Assembly (NCBI RefSeq): GCF_025499425.1 | Contig: NZ_JAIMCB010000008.1 | Location: forward strand, 124,001-188,000 | Direction of reading: 5' to 3' | Length of the DNA stretch: 64,000 nucleotides | Source: Acidiferrimicrobium sp. IK | Lineage (GTDB): Bacteria; Actinomycetota; Acidimicrobiia; Acidimicrobiales; Palsa-688 | The notes under the pieces: model-generated | What the model was told of the DNA's origin: nothing | Seen by the model: only the letters and a program-made list of their open reading frames with translations | Databases searched by the model: none | Shown: piece by piece, positions 54,522 through 61,989 of the stretch | Layout: the number at the start of each line of letters is the position of its first letter | How positions within the stretch are numbered: the first letter of the stretch is position 1 | Position numbers and translations under genes: made by a program

Positions 54522-54955
54522 TCCTGCTCGACACCAACGTGCTCTCTGCGCTCATGCGATCCGAGCCGGAGCCCATCGTGGTCGACTGGCTGGACGCTCA
54601 GCCGTCGGAATCGATCTGGACAACCTCGGTCACCGTGTCCGAGATCCGAACGGGCTTGGAGCTCCTTACGGCGTCGCGTCGACGTCGGCATCTCGAAGCT
54701 GCCTTCGAGCAGGTCCTCAGCGAGGATCTCGACCAACGAGTCCTCGCCTTCGATGTCGCCGCCGCAGATGCTGCCGGGGCACTTGTTGCTCGAAGGCAGC
54801 GGGCTGGCAAGGCGGTCGAGATACGCGACGCTCAGATAGCGGGGATCGCACTTGCACGTAAAGCGCCCGTCGCCACCCGCAACGTCCGTCACTTCACGGA
54901 TCTCGGCGTGCGCCTCATCGACCCTTGGGCTTTTACGAGCGGACCGAAGCGGTGA
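54518..54955 (+). CDS. FitB/VapC-type PIN-domain toxin
   Basis: 145 aa. LLDTNVLSALMR (Asp), VSEIRTGLELL (Glu), AVEIRDAQIAGIALAR (Asp) and ATRNVRHFTDLGVRLIDPW match FitB. The acidic set is complete. GTG 54518 overlaps the antitoxin stop. A typical RNase toxin. Confidence 0.92.
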   Translation: MILLDTNVLSALMRSEPEPIVVDWLDAQPSESIWTTSVTVSEIRTGLELLTASRRRRHLEAAFEQVLSEDLDQRVLAFDVAAADAAGALVARRQRAGKAVEIRDAQIAGIALARKAPVATRNVRHFTDLGVRLIDPWAFTSGPKR

Positions 54956-55563
54956 CACTCAAGGCTCCTGGTTCGACGGTCCTCAGGGCGTGGCTCGGCT
55001 GCTTCCGCAGTTCCGTCCGGTTCGAACAGCGACAACGCAGGATCACGAAATTTGTGCTCGGCGTCAGCGCTGGTCGGGACCGCGAATCGCGGCGGATGCC
55101 GCGGATTCGCTCCTGCTCTCGGGCATAGACGAGCGCACGGTCCTGCCAGGTACCGACGGCTACGTGAAGCGCCTCATACCGCGTGTCGTCGAGCGGGAAC
55201 GTCGCCCTCGGCAGCCGGTCGAATCCTGTTCAGCATCTCGGCGAACACCTTCGCGTCGAAGCCGCGACGGTAGTCCACGGTCCCGGCTTCCCTGTTGAGA
55301 GCTACCGCAGCGCGAAGTCCCGACAGTCCTTGCTGGCCTGCCAACCTGACCTTCCAGTGGAGCGGACTCGGTCGGCGAAGGCAGGCGCCGCTGGGGAGCC
55401 GGGTCGGGTCAGCCAGCACGGCCGCTACAGCCCCCACGGGGGCCTCAATGCCATCGGTCTCGCTACGAGAGGGCAGACCGGTCATGGATCAGCTGTCCCA
55501 CCGGCAACGGGACCGCCATCGGGCCGATTCGCTGACCGAGCCGCCGCCTGGCGGTCCGGAGCC
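54956..55563. other. 608 bp without a recognisable gene
   Basis: The minus strand has coding-like stretches (GLRAAVALNREAGTVDYRRGFDAKVFAEML at about 55220-55310 and LDDTRYEALHVAVGTWQDRALVYAREQER at about 55115-55200) that lie in different frames. They could be the remains of one frameshifted gene. I do not recognise the family. Confidence 0.35.
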
Positions 55564-55698
55564 TCAGCCGAGTGCTTCGCAGGCGGCGGAGATCTGGCGC
55601 TCGGCTTCATCGACGCTGCGTCTCACCCGCGCCACGTCGACGACCTTGCTTCCCGCCGAAGACATGGCTACCTGACGGACGAAGGAGGAACGGGTCAT
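55564..55698 (-). pseudogene. Short RHH-antitoxin-like fragment
   Basis: 44 codons (MTRSSFVRQVAMSSAGSKVVDVARVRRSVDEAERQISAACEALG), preceded in frame by LTLSAAARGAG. It resembles the second helix and tail of a ribbon-helix-helix antitoxin, with the first strand missing. It follows the ATPase stop directly. It is either a very short protein or a truncated antitoxin. Confidence 0.35.
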
Positions 55699-55727
55699 CC
55701 CGGCGCCCCGGGCGGCTGCGGAGAGTG

Positions 55728-56810
55728 TCAGAGCGGAAAGCGTTGGCGGATCCAGTCAGCTAGCACTGGATCGACGATTCGCAGCGAGCCGTTGTGCAAT
55801 ATCAGCTCGCCGGCGTCGCGCAGCGAGTCTCTCGAGCTTGTCGCCGGGCTCTTCCCCAGGCCGAGGAGCTCAGCCTCGTGACCATGCACGCTGCCCGAGA
55901 CCGCCACGGAGCGCAGCACCCGGCGTTCGCTCAGGTTGTGGCCGGAGAAGAGTCGTTCCATGCCGTCTGAGCTCTCCCGTCGCACCTGCGCCAGGCCAGC
56001 CGGCCATGCGTCGTCGCCGGAGCCTCCCGGTTGTGTGTGCGACCAGCAGGCGTCGGCGAGCTGCATCGTCCGCTGCGGGTGGCCAGCAGCGAAGTCGACG
56101 AGCAGGCCGGCCAGGCGGCCGCTGTGGCGTCCCGTGGTGGCAAAACCTCGGTCCACGATCTCCTCTACGGCAGCTGCCGACAGCGGCGCTATGTCGACCA
56201 GGTCCGCCTGGCCGTAGAACGGTTGGGGACGGGAAGTGAACAGAGTCCGCATCATCGACGGGTGGGAGCCGGCGAAGATGAGGCCCAGGTCCCGGTAGTG
56301 GTGCTGGAAAGCGGTGCGCATGGCGCCGGCAACGCCCTCGACGCGCGCCACGGAGGAGAATTCGTCGACGACCAGCAGGGTCGCCGAGGACGCGGCGGTC
56401 TTCACGATCACGTCCAACAGACCGTGCAGGACCAGCGCCGGGTCGGGCCGGCTGCGAGCAGGCCCGGACAAGGCGACTCGCAGCGCCCCGAGGTTGAGCG
56501 ACACCTGGACCGCATAGCGGCGGGTGAGGCTACCCAACCGTCCGGTGGTGGCTGCGAGGGCTTCGTCGAAGCGGACGGCGACATCGGCCATGGAGGTGAC
56601 CTCGTAGAGGTCGACGAAGATGGTGTGTACCTCGGTGAGCTCGGCGGCAACCCGGTGCAGAACGCTGGTCTTTCCGTACCTTCTGGGTCCGAGTAGCGCG
56701 GTGACCTTGTGCGCCGCGATCCGCCGGACCAGGTCAGCGACAAGGTCGTCCCGGCCGCGCACCTCGCCCGGCTCCAGCGGCCCCTGATAAGGGAACGGCG
56801 ACTCCTCCAC
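55728..56810 (-). CDS. P-loop AAA ATPase (archaeal-ATPase/DUF234-like)
   Basis: 360 aa from GTG 56810. Walker A TALLGPRRYGKTSVLHRV, Walker B ATLLVVDEFSSVARV, sensor FAGSHPSMM, and a C-terminal winged helix (RRVLRSVAVSGSVHGHEAELLGL...LRIVDPVLADWIRQRF). Such ATPases are common beside TA genes and in mobile regions. The open frame reaches 56882 but crosses the operator-like palindrome, so GTG 56810 (VEESPFPYQG) fits better. The mRNA leader would be short. Confidence 0.82.
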   Translation of the reverse strand: MEESPFPYQGPLEPGEVRGRDDLVADLVRRIAAHKVTALLGPRRYGKTSVLHRVAAELTEVHTIFVDLYEVTSMADVAVRFDEALAATTGRLGSLTRRYAVQVSLNLGALRVALSGPARSRPDPALVLHGLLDVIVKTAASSATLLVVDEFSSVARVEGVAGAMRTAFQHHYRDLGLIFAGSHPSMMRTLFTSRPQPFYGQADLVDIAPLSAAAVEEIVDRGFATTGRHSGRLAGLLVDFAAGHPQRTMQLADACWSHTQPGGSGDDAWPAGLAQVRRESSDGMERLFSGHNLSERRVLRSVAVSGSVHGHEAELLGLGKSPATSSRDSLRDAGELILHNGSLRIVDPVLADWIRQRFPL

Positions 56811-56820
56811 CCCTAGAAGA

Positions 56821-56860
56821 TACCATGCACTGGGACCATCACAGTACCATTTTATGGTAC
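56821..56860 (-). promoter_or_regulatory. Operator-like palindrome and half sites before the AAA ATPase
   Basis: GTACCATTTTATGGTAC (56844-56860) is a perfect 7-bp dyad around TTT. Two more half sites, TACCAT at 56821 and GACCAT at 56834, are spaced by 13 and 11 bp. This is a strong candidate for cooperative repressor binding. Confidence 0.55.
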
Positions 56861-56959
56861 CCGCTTGGGTGGTGGTCGGCACCGGGCCGGGTTCTCACCG
56901 TTCGCAGTCAGGCACCGCCGGAGCGGCCGGGCGGTCCCGGCGCGCCGTTCGAGGTGAGG

Positions 56960-57472
56960 TCAGGGCCGCCGGACGGTTCTGCGCATACACACCCGGATCT
57001 GTGGGTTCAAGCCGCGGGCCGCTTCGTCGCTTCGAAGCGCTCGCAACGCCGGTGACAGCTCCTCGTCGGCGAGCACCCGAAAGCCGAGGTGCTCATAAAG
57101 CGGCCGGTTCCAGGCGACGTCGGCGAAGGCAGTCAGCGTCATCCACTCGAGCCGCTCGGCCGCGGCCCACCGTTCCACCTCGTCGATCAAGGCCCGTCCG
57201 AGACCGTGCCCCTGGCGACTGGGTGCGACGCTCACCTGTTCGATGTGGGCGCATCGATCGACCAGCTCCACCACCACGTAGCCCACGACCTGGGCGTCGT
57301 GGTCTTCCGCGACCCACGAGCGGCCCCCTCTCGCGTAGGCCGCCAACTTCTCGGCGCTCATCGGCTCGTCGGCGGCGACCTCCGCCATGCCGACCTCCAC
57401 GAAGCGAGCACCCGCAGCGCGCTCCACCGCCCGCTGGGCTTCCGCGTCGCCCGGCCGCGCAGGACGGATCAC
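56960..57472 (-). CDS. GNAT-family N-acetyltransferase
   Basis: 170 aa. The acetyl-CoA motif is QVSVAPSRQGHGLGRALID; the C-terminal NRPLYEHLGFRVLAD is the usual GNAT ending. GTG 57472 has GGGAGG eight bases upstream; the longer GTG start at 57514 has poorer context. The C-terminus has an extra tail (RVCMRRTVRRP). The substrate is unknown. Confidence 0.88.
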   Translation of the reverse strand: MIRPARPGDAEAQRAVERAAGARFVEVGMAEVAADEPMSAEKLAAYARGGRSWVAEDHDAQVVGYVVVELVDRCAHIEQVSVAPSRQGHGLGRALIDEVERWAAAERLEWMTLTAFADVAWNRPLYEHLGFRVLADEELSPALRALRSDEAARGLNPQIRVCMRRTVRRP

Positions 57473-57514
57473 TCGGCAATCCTCCCACCTTCCCGCCTGC
57501 TCCCGCTCCCCCAC

Positions 57515-57800
57515 TCGCAGAGAGACTTCGGCCGGGGGCGCTCGAGGCCGGGAAGCGCCGCGGCGCGTCGCGGCTTCGCTTCGACAACAAGCCGGCCGCA
57601 GGCCGGTGCGTTAGCCAACGGGCCCCCGGCCCGTTGTGCCTTTCCGTAGGGCGCACAGCCACGATGCGGCCTCCGGCCGCCTCGCTACCGCCCTCGACTC
57701 GCTTCGCTCGCTCGGTTGGTGCCCGAAGGCAGCTGCCCGGCCTTCCCTGTGTCGCGGGCGTGTCGCCCGGCGCGGAGCGACGCCGGGCGTTGCGTTGAAC
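57515..57800. repeat. Cluster of short perfect palindromes in an intergenic region
   Basis: Three hairpins with three-base loops: CCGGCC-gca-GGCCGG (57592-57606), CAACGGGCC-ccc-GGCCCGTTG (57616-57636), GCGGCC-tcc-GGCCGC (57666-57680). A fourth has 9-bp arms CGCCCGGCG/CGCCGGGCG (57764-57789) with an 8-base loop. There is no gene in this stretch. The last hairpin may terminate transcription; the others are too regular for chance but of unknown use. Confidence 0.6.
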
Positions 57801-57819
57801 GAGCCGGCACCATGGGTCC

Positions 57820-58218
57820 ATGGGCGACGACGACAGAACCGCAGAGTGGAGGGCCGAGCTCGAGCGCGACTTCGGCCTGTACAGCACCGGCGACGTGGCC
57901 CGGCGGGCCGGGTCGAGAGGCCATTCGCCGGCGACGGCGGTGAAGCGGTGGGCCGCAGCAGGGAAGATATTCGCCGTCGCCTCCGCCGCCGGGGTCGACG
58001 TGTATCCCGGCTTCTGCTTCGACGTTAACGGCCGTCCCCACCCCGCCATCGCGGCGGTGGTCAAAGCGTCCGCCGGCCGGCTTACCGGCTGGTCCCTGGC
58101 CGGCTGGTTCGTCACTCCCAACTCCCGTCTCGGAGGCGCCCGGCCGGTTGATCACCTCGAGCAGGTCGACGCCCTCGCCGCGGCGGCCGCCGCGGCACGA
58201 GCCGATCCGGCCGACTAG
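57820..58218 (+). CDS. Xre/MbcA/ParS-like antitoxin protein without an adjacent toxin
   Basis: 132 aa. An excisionase-like N-terminus (LYSTGDVARRAGSRGHSPATAVKRWAAAGKIFAV) is joined to a C-terminal toxin-binding type domain (GWSLAGWFVTPNSRLGGARPVDHLE), with WFxTPNxxLGGxRPVD as the DUF2384/MbcA hallmark. RES-type toxins are the usual partners. The next gene is not a RES toxin; one occurs at 59550-60128 with its own antitoxin. ATG 57820 lies behind the hairpin cluster. Confidence 0.7.
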   Translation: MGDDDRTAEWRAELERDFGLYSTGDVARRAGSRGHSPATAVKRWAAAGKIFAVASAAGVDVYPGFCFDVNGRPHPAIAAVVKASAGRLTGWSLAGWFVTPNSRLGGARPVDHLEQVDALAAAAAAARADPAD

Positions 58219-58224
58219 CAACGA

Positions 58225-58605
58225 ATGGGGATCGACCACCTCCGCGAGCCCTTCGGTGAGGCTTGGTCATCCGAGCCGTCAGCAGGTGACCACTATGAGC
58301 GACAGGGCTTCGAATTCTACGGCCAGATCGTGCCCCTGCTGGTCGGTGAGGTTCCCGTGACGGCTGGTGGGATGTCGCGCCTTGAGCACCGACCCATTAG
58401 TGAGCTGCGGGAGGCCTCGGGCTCGATGTCGGGCCTCGTGTTCGACAACCCGGCCGGCGGCCAGCCGGCGACAGCAGCCGAGTACCTGTCCGGCAACGTC
58501 CGCCAGCGGCTGGACCAGGCCGGCCGTGCAGTCGAGCAAGACCCCCGCTGGCAGGGCAGCCCGGGTAGGGCCTCGCGGTCCTTCGGTCGCCCGGCTCGCT
58601 CCTAG
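58225..58605 (+). CDS. Unknown protein following the MbcA-like gene
   Basis: 126 aa with no recognised domain (HYERQGFEFYGQIVPLLVGEVPVTAGG ... AAEYLSGNVRQRLDQAGRAVEQDPRW). It starts 6 nt after the antitoxin stop. Its last 18 codons lie antisense to the decayed nucleotidyltransferase gene, so the original C-terminus was probably replaced when that region was rearranged. It is soluble and acidic. A real gene is plausible but not certain. Confidence 0.4.
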   Translation: MGIDHLREPFGEAWSSEPSAGDHYERQGFEFYGQIVPLLVGEVPVTAGGMSRLEHRPISELREASGSMSGLVFDNPAGGQPATAAEYLSGNVRQRLDQAGRAVEQDPRWQGSPGRASRSFGRPARS

Positions 58606-59082
58606 GCGTTGATGATGTCGTCCACACCGGCGGTGCGGATCACGAACCCATCGCCTTGGAACACGGCCGCCCGTTCGGTCAACTCTTCATTAGGGCACCA
58701 GGCGACCGTCGAGGGCTTCCAGGCCGGCGAGCACATCGAAGGGGCCGGCATCGGTCAACCAGGTCGACATGCCAGCCGCCTCGAGCGCAGCCGCGTCGAG
58801 CTGCACGGGCAAGAGGCGCGCTTCGACGTCGGTCATCCCTCCGACACGCAGCCGAGCGTTCAGCTCCCGCAGGGCGGCGGCGAGACGATCCAGGTTGTCC
58901 CGTCCCCGGCGCACCACACAGTCGGCGTCGTCGGAGGGCCGCTCAGCCCCATAGGCGGTAGCGGCTGCACCTCCGGCCAGGAGGTAGTCGACACCGTGGC
59001 GATCGAGGACCTCGATCAGACGCCGGAGGTCGTGAGGTGGACCGTCAGGCGTCGACGCCCGCGGCGGCGGCTTCCTCGGCAC
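58551..59082 (-). pseudogene. Decayed nucleotidyltransferase-fold protein
   Basis: The first 130 codons are intact: HDLRRLIEVLDRHGVDYLLAGGAAATAYGAERPSDDADCVV holds the GG turn and DAD pair, then DAGPFDVLAGLEALDGRLVP and a stop at 58690. The next frame continues NEELTERAAVFQGDGFVIRTAGVDDIINA, a TAG at 58602, then RPKDREALPGL. In relatives this is one domain of about 170 aa ending in KxxxxRPKDxEALPEL. A frameshift and a stop inactivate the C-terminus. It starts inside the small upstream ORF. Confidence 0.75.
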
Positions 59083-59194
59083 GCTTGGCGTCGACCTCGA
59101 CCAGCCACTCCATCACGGCATCTCGCGAGTCGAGCCGCCGCCCGTCCCACAAGGTCGTCACGTCATCGGGAGTCGGGGGCGCGGCATGGCGCAT
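59045..59194 (-). CDS. Small acidic antitoxin-like protein upstream of the nucleotidyltransferase remnant
   Basis: 49 aa: MRHAAPPTPDDVTTLWDGRRL, then DSRDAVMEWLVEVDAKRAEEAAAAGVDA. It overlaps the nucleotidyltransferase start by 38 nt in another frame, as expected of a coupled antitoxin-toxin pair. The DGRRLDSRDAVMEWLxE pattern is found ahead of nucleotidyltransferase genes in actinobacteria (from memory of the family). With the partner broken it may persist only as a relic. Confidence 0.5.
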   Translation of the reverse strand: MRHAAPPTPDDVTTLWDGRRLDSRDAVMEWLVEVDAKRAEEAAAAGVDA

Positions 59195-59549
59195 GTCAGC
59201 GGTCAATGTCGGCGGCCAGCAGAAACTGTCCGTAGACGGCCAGGAAGCCGACGGTCTCCGCGACCACGATCAGTGGTGGTCGGGAAGGCTCCGGAGACGC
59301 CTAACGCCGGATCTCGCGCTCGGTTCCGGCAAGTTCGCGAGGTCACGGCGAGCGCAAGATGGAACGTTGTCCGCGGTCAGCAAGTCGGTGATCGCCAGTC
59401 ACGACCAGGCGGCACCCAGCCGGCGGGCGCGGTAGCCGTGCTGCGCTTAGGGCCGCGTGTCGGTGTTGATGCTAGTGACCCGACGGTGCCGTTTTCGTCT
59501 GCGGCCGCACCGACCGGGCGACGCTGGGGAGCGGCCTCTCAGGGGTGGG
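59195..59549. other. 355 bp without a recognisable gene
   Basis: No open frame here has a recognisable motif, and no RNA-like structure or repeat is evident. It separates the nucleotidyltransferase remnant from the end of the RES toxin gene. Confidence 0.5.
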
Positions 59550-60128
59550 TTAGTGCAGCTCGGGCAGGACTGCCAGGTGGAACTCCCGCTCGCCTTGGCG
59601 GAGAAGCTCGTCGGGTATGTCATAGCTGGCCGAAATGAACAGCTTTGTGTCACCGGCTCCACCGAAGACGGCGATGCTGCGTTCCTGGAAGGCCGGGTCG
59701 TGGCGAGCTGTGTAGTGGACGCCGTCGAAGCCGGCCGCGTACAGCCGGGCCGCCACCTGCTGGGAGGTCCAGTAGTCGGTCCCGGCGCTGAGGTCCCCGG
59801 TGATGCCGTAGGAGCCAAGCACGCCCCGGTCGGTGGTGTCCGCCAAGCGGACCGGCCGGGTGAGAGCCAGCTCTGTCAAGCAACGCTCGGCGATGTCGGA
59901 GACGGTGATGGTGCCGAGCCGGCCGAAGGTCTCGATGTAGGCGCCGATCGGAGACGGCGACATGTAGCAGGTGCCGGTGCCATCCACAGCTGTGAGATCA
60001 AAACGGCCGCTCCCCTCGGAGCAGAAGTGGACCGGGTCGTTTTGGTTGCGGTGAACCCGGTACAGCACCCTTTCGGGATGCAGGACCAACTCGGGGAAGG
60101 CTGACCACTCGACTGCAGAGGCGGTCAC
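59550..60128 (-). CDS. RES-domain toxin
   Basis: 192 aa. RES motif residues: Arg in LYRVHRNQNDPVHFC, then SGRFDLTAVDGTGTCYMSPSPIGAYIETF with the conserved Arg, Tyr and Glu, and a late Ser in the ARHDPAFQERSIAVFG stretch. RES toxins (MbcT type) degrade NAD+. It overlaps its antitoxin gene by ATGA. The N- and C-termini are intact. Confidence 0.85.
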   Translation of the reverse strand: MTASAVEWSAFPELVLHPERVLYRVHRNQNDPVHFCSEGSGRFDLTAVDGTGTCYMSPSPIGAYIETFGRLGTITVSDIAERCLTELALTRPVRLADTTDRGVLGSYGITGDLSAGTDYWTSQQVAARLYAAGFDGVHYTARHDPAFQERSIAVFGGAGDTKLFISASYDIPDELLRQGEREFHLAVLPELH

Positions 60129-60658
60129 TTGGCCAGGGCGCCGGCTGCTCTTTCAGCGGCGAGGACAGCCGGATGGACAGGGCGTTCCCGCTCCAACCAT
60201 TCCGCTGGGGTGGTGCCGTCCAGCTCCGGCTGGGTGGTGCGGGCCCAGGCGGCAATCTGGACAGCTTTCACCTCCGGGTAGACCCGCCGAAACACTCCGA
60301 CGACCTCGGCGACCTCGGCGCGCATCTCGAGGCGGCCGGGCTGCCTCCGAAACTGCCAGACCGGGAACCGGCGGGTCTTGCCGGCGGGCAGGGCGACGAG
60401 CCGCCCGGCGATGACCGCCTTGGCCACCGCCTGGCGGGACACGCCCAGCTCCTGGCATACCTGGCCGGTTTCGAGGGCCGGCCCGAGCCGTTCTTCCCAC
60501 ACGAACGACGCCAGGGCCGCGTGCACCGCCTGGCGGGCCCGTTCGGCCAGCTGGTCGGGGTCGATCCGATCCAGTAGTCCGGTGCTCTGTAAGTCCTCGA
60601 CGGCCTCGTAAAGCCCGACTTTGAGGCCCTCCTCGAGAAGAGAGTAGGAGTCGGCCAT
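60125..60658 (-). CDS. Antitoxin of the RES toxin (excisionase-like HTH plus Xre/MbcA-type domain)
   Basis: 177 aa. N-terminal helices, an HTH of excisionase type (TGQVCQELGVSRQAVAKAVIAGRLVALPAGKTRRFPVWQF), and a C-terminal half (AWARTTQPELDGTTPAEWLERE) resembling the ParS/MbcA toxin-binding domain. It precedes the toxin with a 4-nt overlap. It is a distant relative of the orphan at 57820 with the same order of domains. Confidence 0.8.
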   Translation of the reverse strand: MADSYSLLEEGLKVGLYEAVEDLQSTGLLDRIDPDQLAERARQAVHAALASFVWEERLGPALETGQVCQELGVSRQAVAKAVIAGRLVALPAGKTRRFPVWQFRRQPGRLEMRAEVAEVVGVFRRVYPEVKAVQIAAWARTTQPELDGTTPAEWLERERPVHPAVLAAERAAGALAK

Positions 60659-60798
60659 GCATTCACTCTACCCCCACCGTCAACCACCGTCAACCAGAAA
60701 GGGATCCGAGCGGGAGTCGGTGCTGTCGTCCGGCAACAGCCGTGACGTGTCGCCGCAGATTGATCCTTCCGTATCGGCTCCTAGCGCCTGCAGGGTTT

Positions 60799-61767
60799 CT
60801 AGACGGATGGGGCCCCAGAGGCGCTGATATAGCCATTGGACGTGTTGGCGCAGCCGGTGGTTGCCATCCACAGATCGATGGTCTGGCCGTTTGGGTAGTC
60901 GAGCGCCACGACGGTGGCAGACCCGCCACCGCTGGGGCAGTTGACGACCTGGTCGTCGAGGTGGCCTAGCTGGAGTCGTCCGACACTCGTCGCGAACGCG
61001 TTGGCCGCCGCAGAATCCATCACGGATCTCTGCTCGAGAGCGAAGGGGGTCCCATTGAGACCGTAGTACTGACATGCCAGCCCGCTCGTCGGCGATCCAG
61101 GAGGAAGCAGTGACGAATCCAGCGGCGGCAGCGGGTTGGTTACGCCCACGAACCCCCGGTCGCTCGGGGAGCACCCGGACGCCAGGGTGATGCGCATACG
61201 AGGACCCCGCTGGTTGTCGGGGATGGGAACGGGGTCGATCCATAGCGCAATCCCGTCGGCCCTCACGACGGAGGTGTCAGAGCCTGTCGGAGCAACTCCG
61301 ATTTCAACCGATGCGCCCGTCCATGCCGCGCTCGAGGGGGCGTCGTAGCTGACACCGCTGGTCATTGTTGTGCCGTGCGACGACGACGAGCCGGAGCCGG
61401 ACGGCGGAAGCCCTCCGGGATGATGTCCAGCAAACCAGGTGAGGGTGACGCTCATAGACGTTGGAACCTTCCAGAAAGCGGTGTCGTCGATCAGGGACGA
61501 CGTCGCAGGAGTTCCCATGGCCGGTCCCGACAGCGATGACGGACCAGCAGTCAACCTGATCGAACCGGCTGGCATCACCACTGAGGCCAGCAGCCGCCTG
61601 GCTTCAACCTGGGCCTTCGCCTTGTTGCTGCTCCCCGTCGTGGTGCTGCTCTGGCTCGGAGCCGTGGTTACCGTGGTCTGTCCCTTCACCACGTCCCGGT
61701 TCTGCCCGCAGCTCGCGGCGACTACCGCCATGAAGATCACGGCCACTACGACAAGAGCCTTCCGCAT
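60799..61767 (-). CDS. Putative lipoprotein of unknown function
   Basis: 322 aa. Signal peptide MRKALVVVAVIFMAVVAASC with Cys20 as a possible lipidation site (AASC, an imperfect lipobox), then a Ser/Thr linker. The outside domain of about 270 residues is beta-rich with two or three Cys (LASGCSPSD, LACQYYG, VVNCPSG, TGCANTS). I recognise no family. ATG 61767 directly starts the signal peptide; the longer open frame to 61980 is not needed. Confidence 0.65.
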   Translation of the reverse strand: MRKALVVVAVIFMAVVAASCGQNRDVVKGQTTVTTAPSQSSTTTGSSNKAKAQVEARRLLASVVMPAGSIRLTAGPSSLSGPAMGTPATSSLIDDTAFWKVPTSMSVTLTWFAGHHPGGLPPSGSGSSSSHGTTMTSGVSYDAPSSAAWTGASVEIGVAPTGSDTSVVRADGIALWIDPVPIPDNQRGPRMRITLASGCSPSDRGFVGVTNPLPPLDSSLLPPGSPTSGLACQYYGLNGTPFALEQRSVMDSAAANAFATSVGRLQLGHLDDQVVNCPSGGGSATVVALDYPNGQTIDLWMATTGCANTSNGYISASGAPSV

Positions 61768-61930
61768 GACCGTATGACGTCTCACGGTCGCCCCCAGTTC
61801 CGCGTGACCCATTCCATCGGCGTGGACAGCACTCCGATGCCAACTGGTTCGGAGCCCGCTCCGATCGATGGGTCGGGGCGCAGGCGCCATGGCGACGGTC
61901 GTCACCCTGAGTGACGGCTTGGCCGTCCTT

Positions 61931-61975
61931 GGGCAGTCCCTGTTGGCCGCCAATGGGCAGATCCTGTTGGCCGCC
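61931..61975 (+). repeat. Two tandem copies of a 21-bp core (24-bp period)
   Basis: GGGCAG-tc-CCTGTTGGCCGCC at 61931-61951 recurs at 61955-61975 with two changes. A 46-codon open frame from ATG 61889 reads through it (GQSLLAAN/GQILLAAH), but it has no known relatives and overlaps the IS remnant, so I do not call it a gene. Confidence 0.7.
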
Positions 61976-61989
61976 CACACCCGAGCGGA

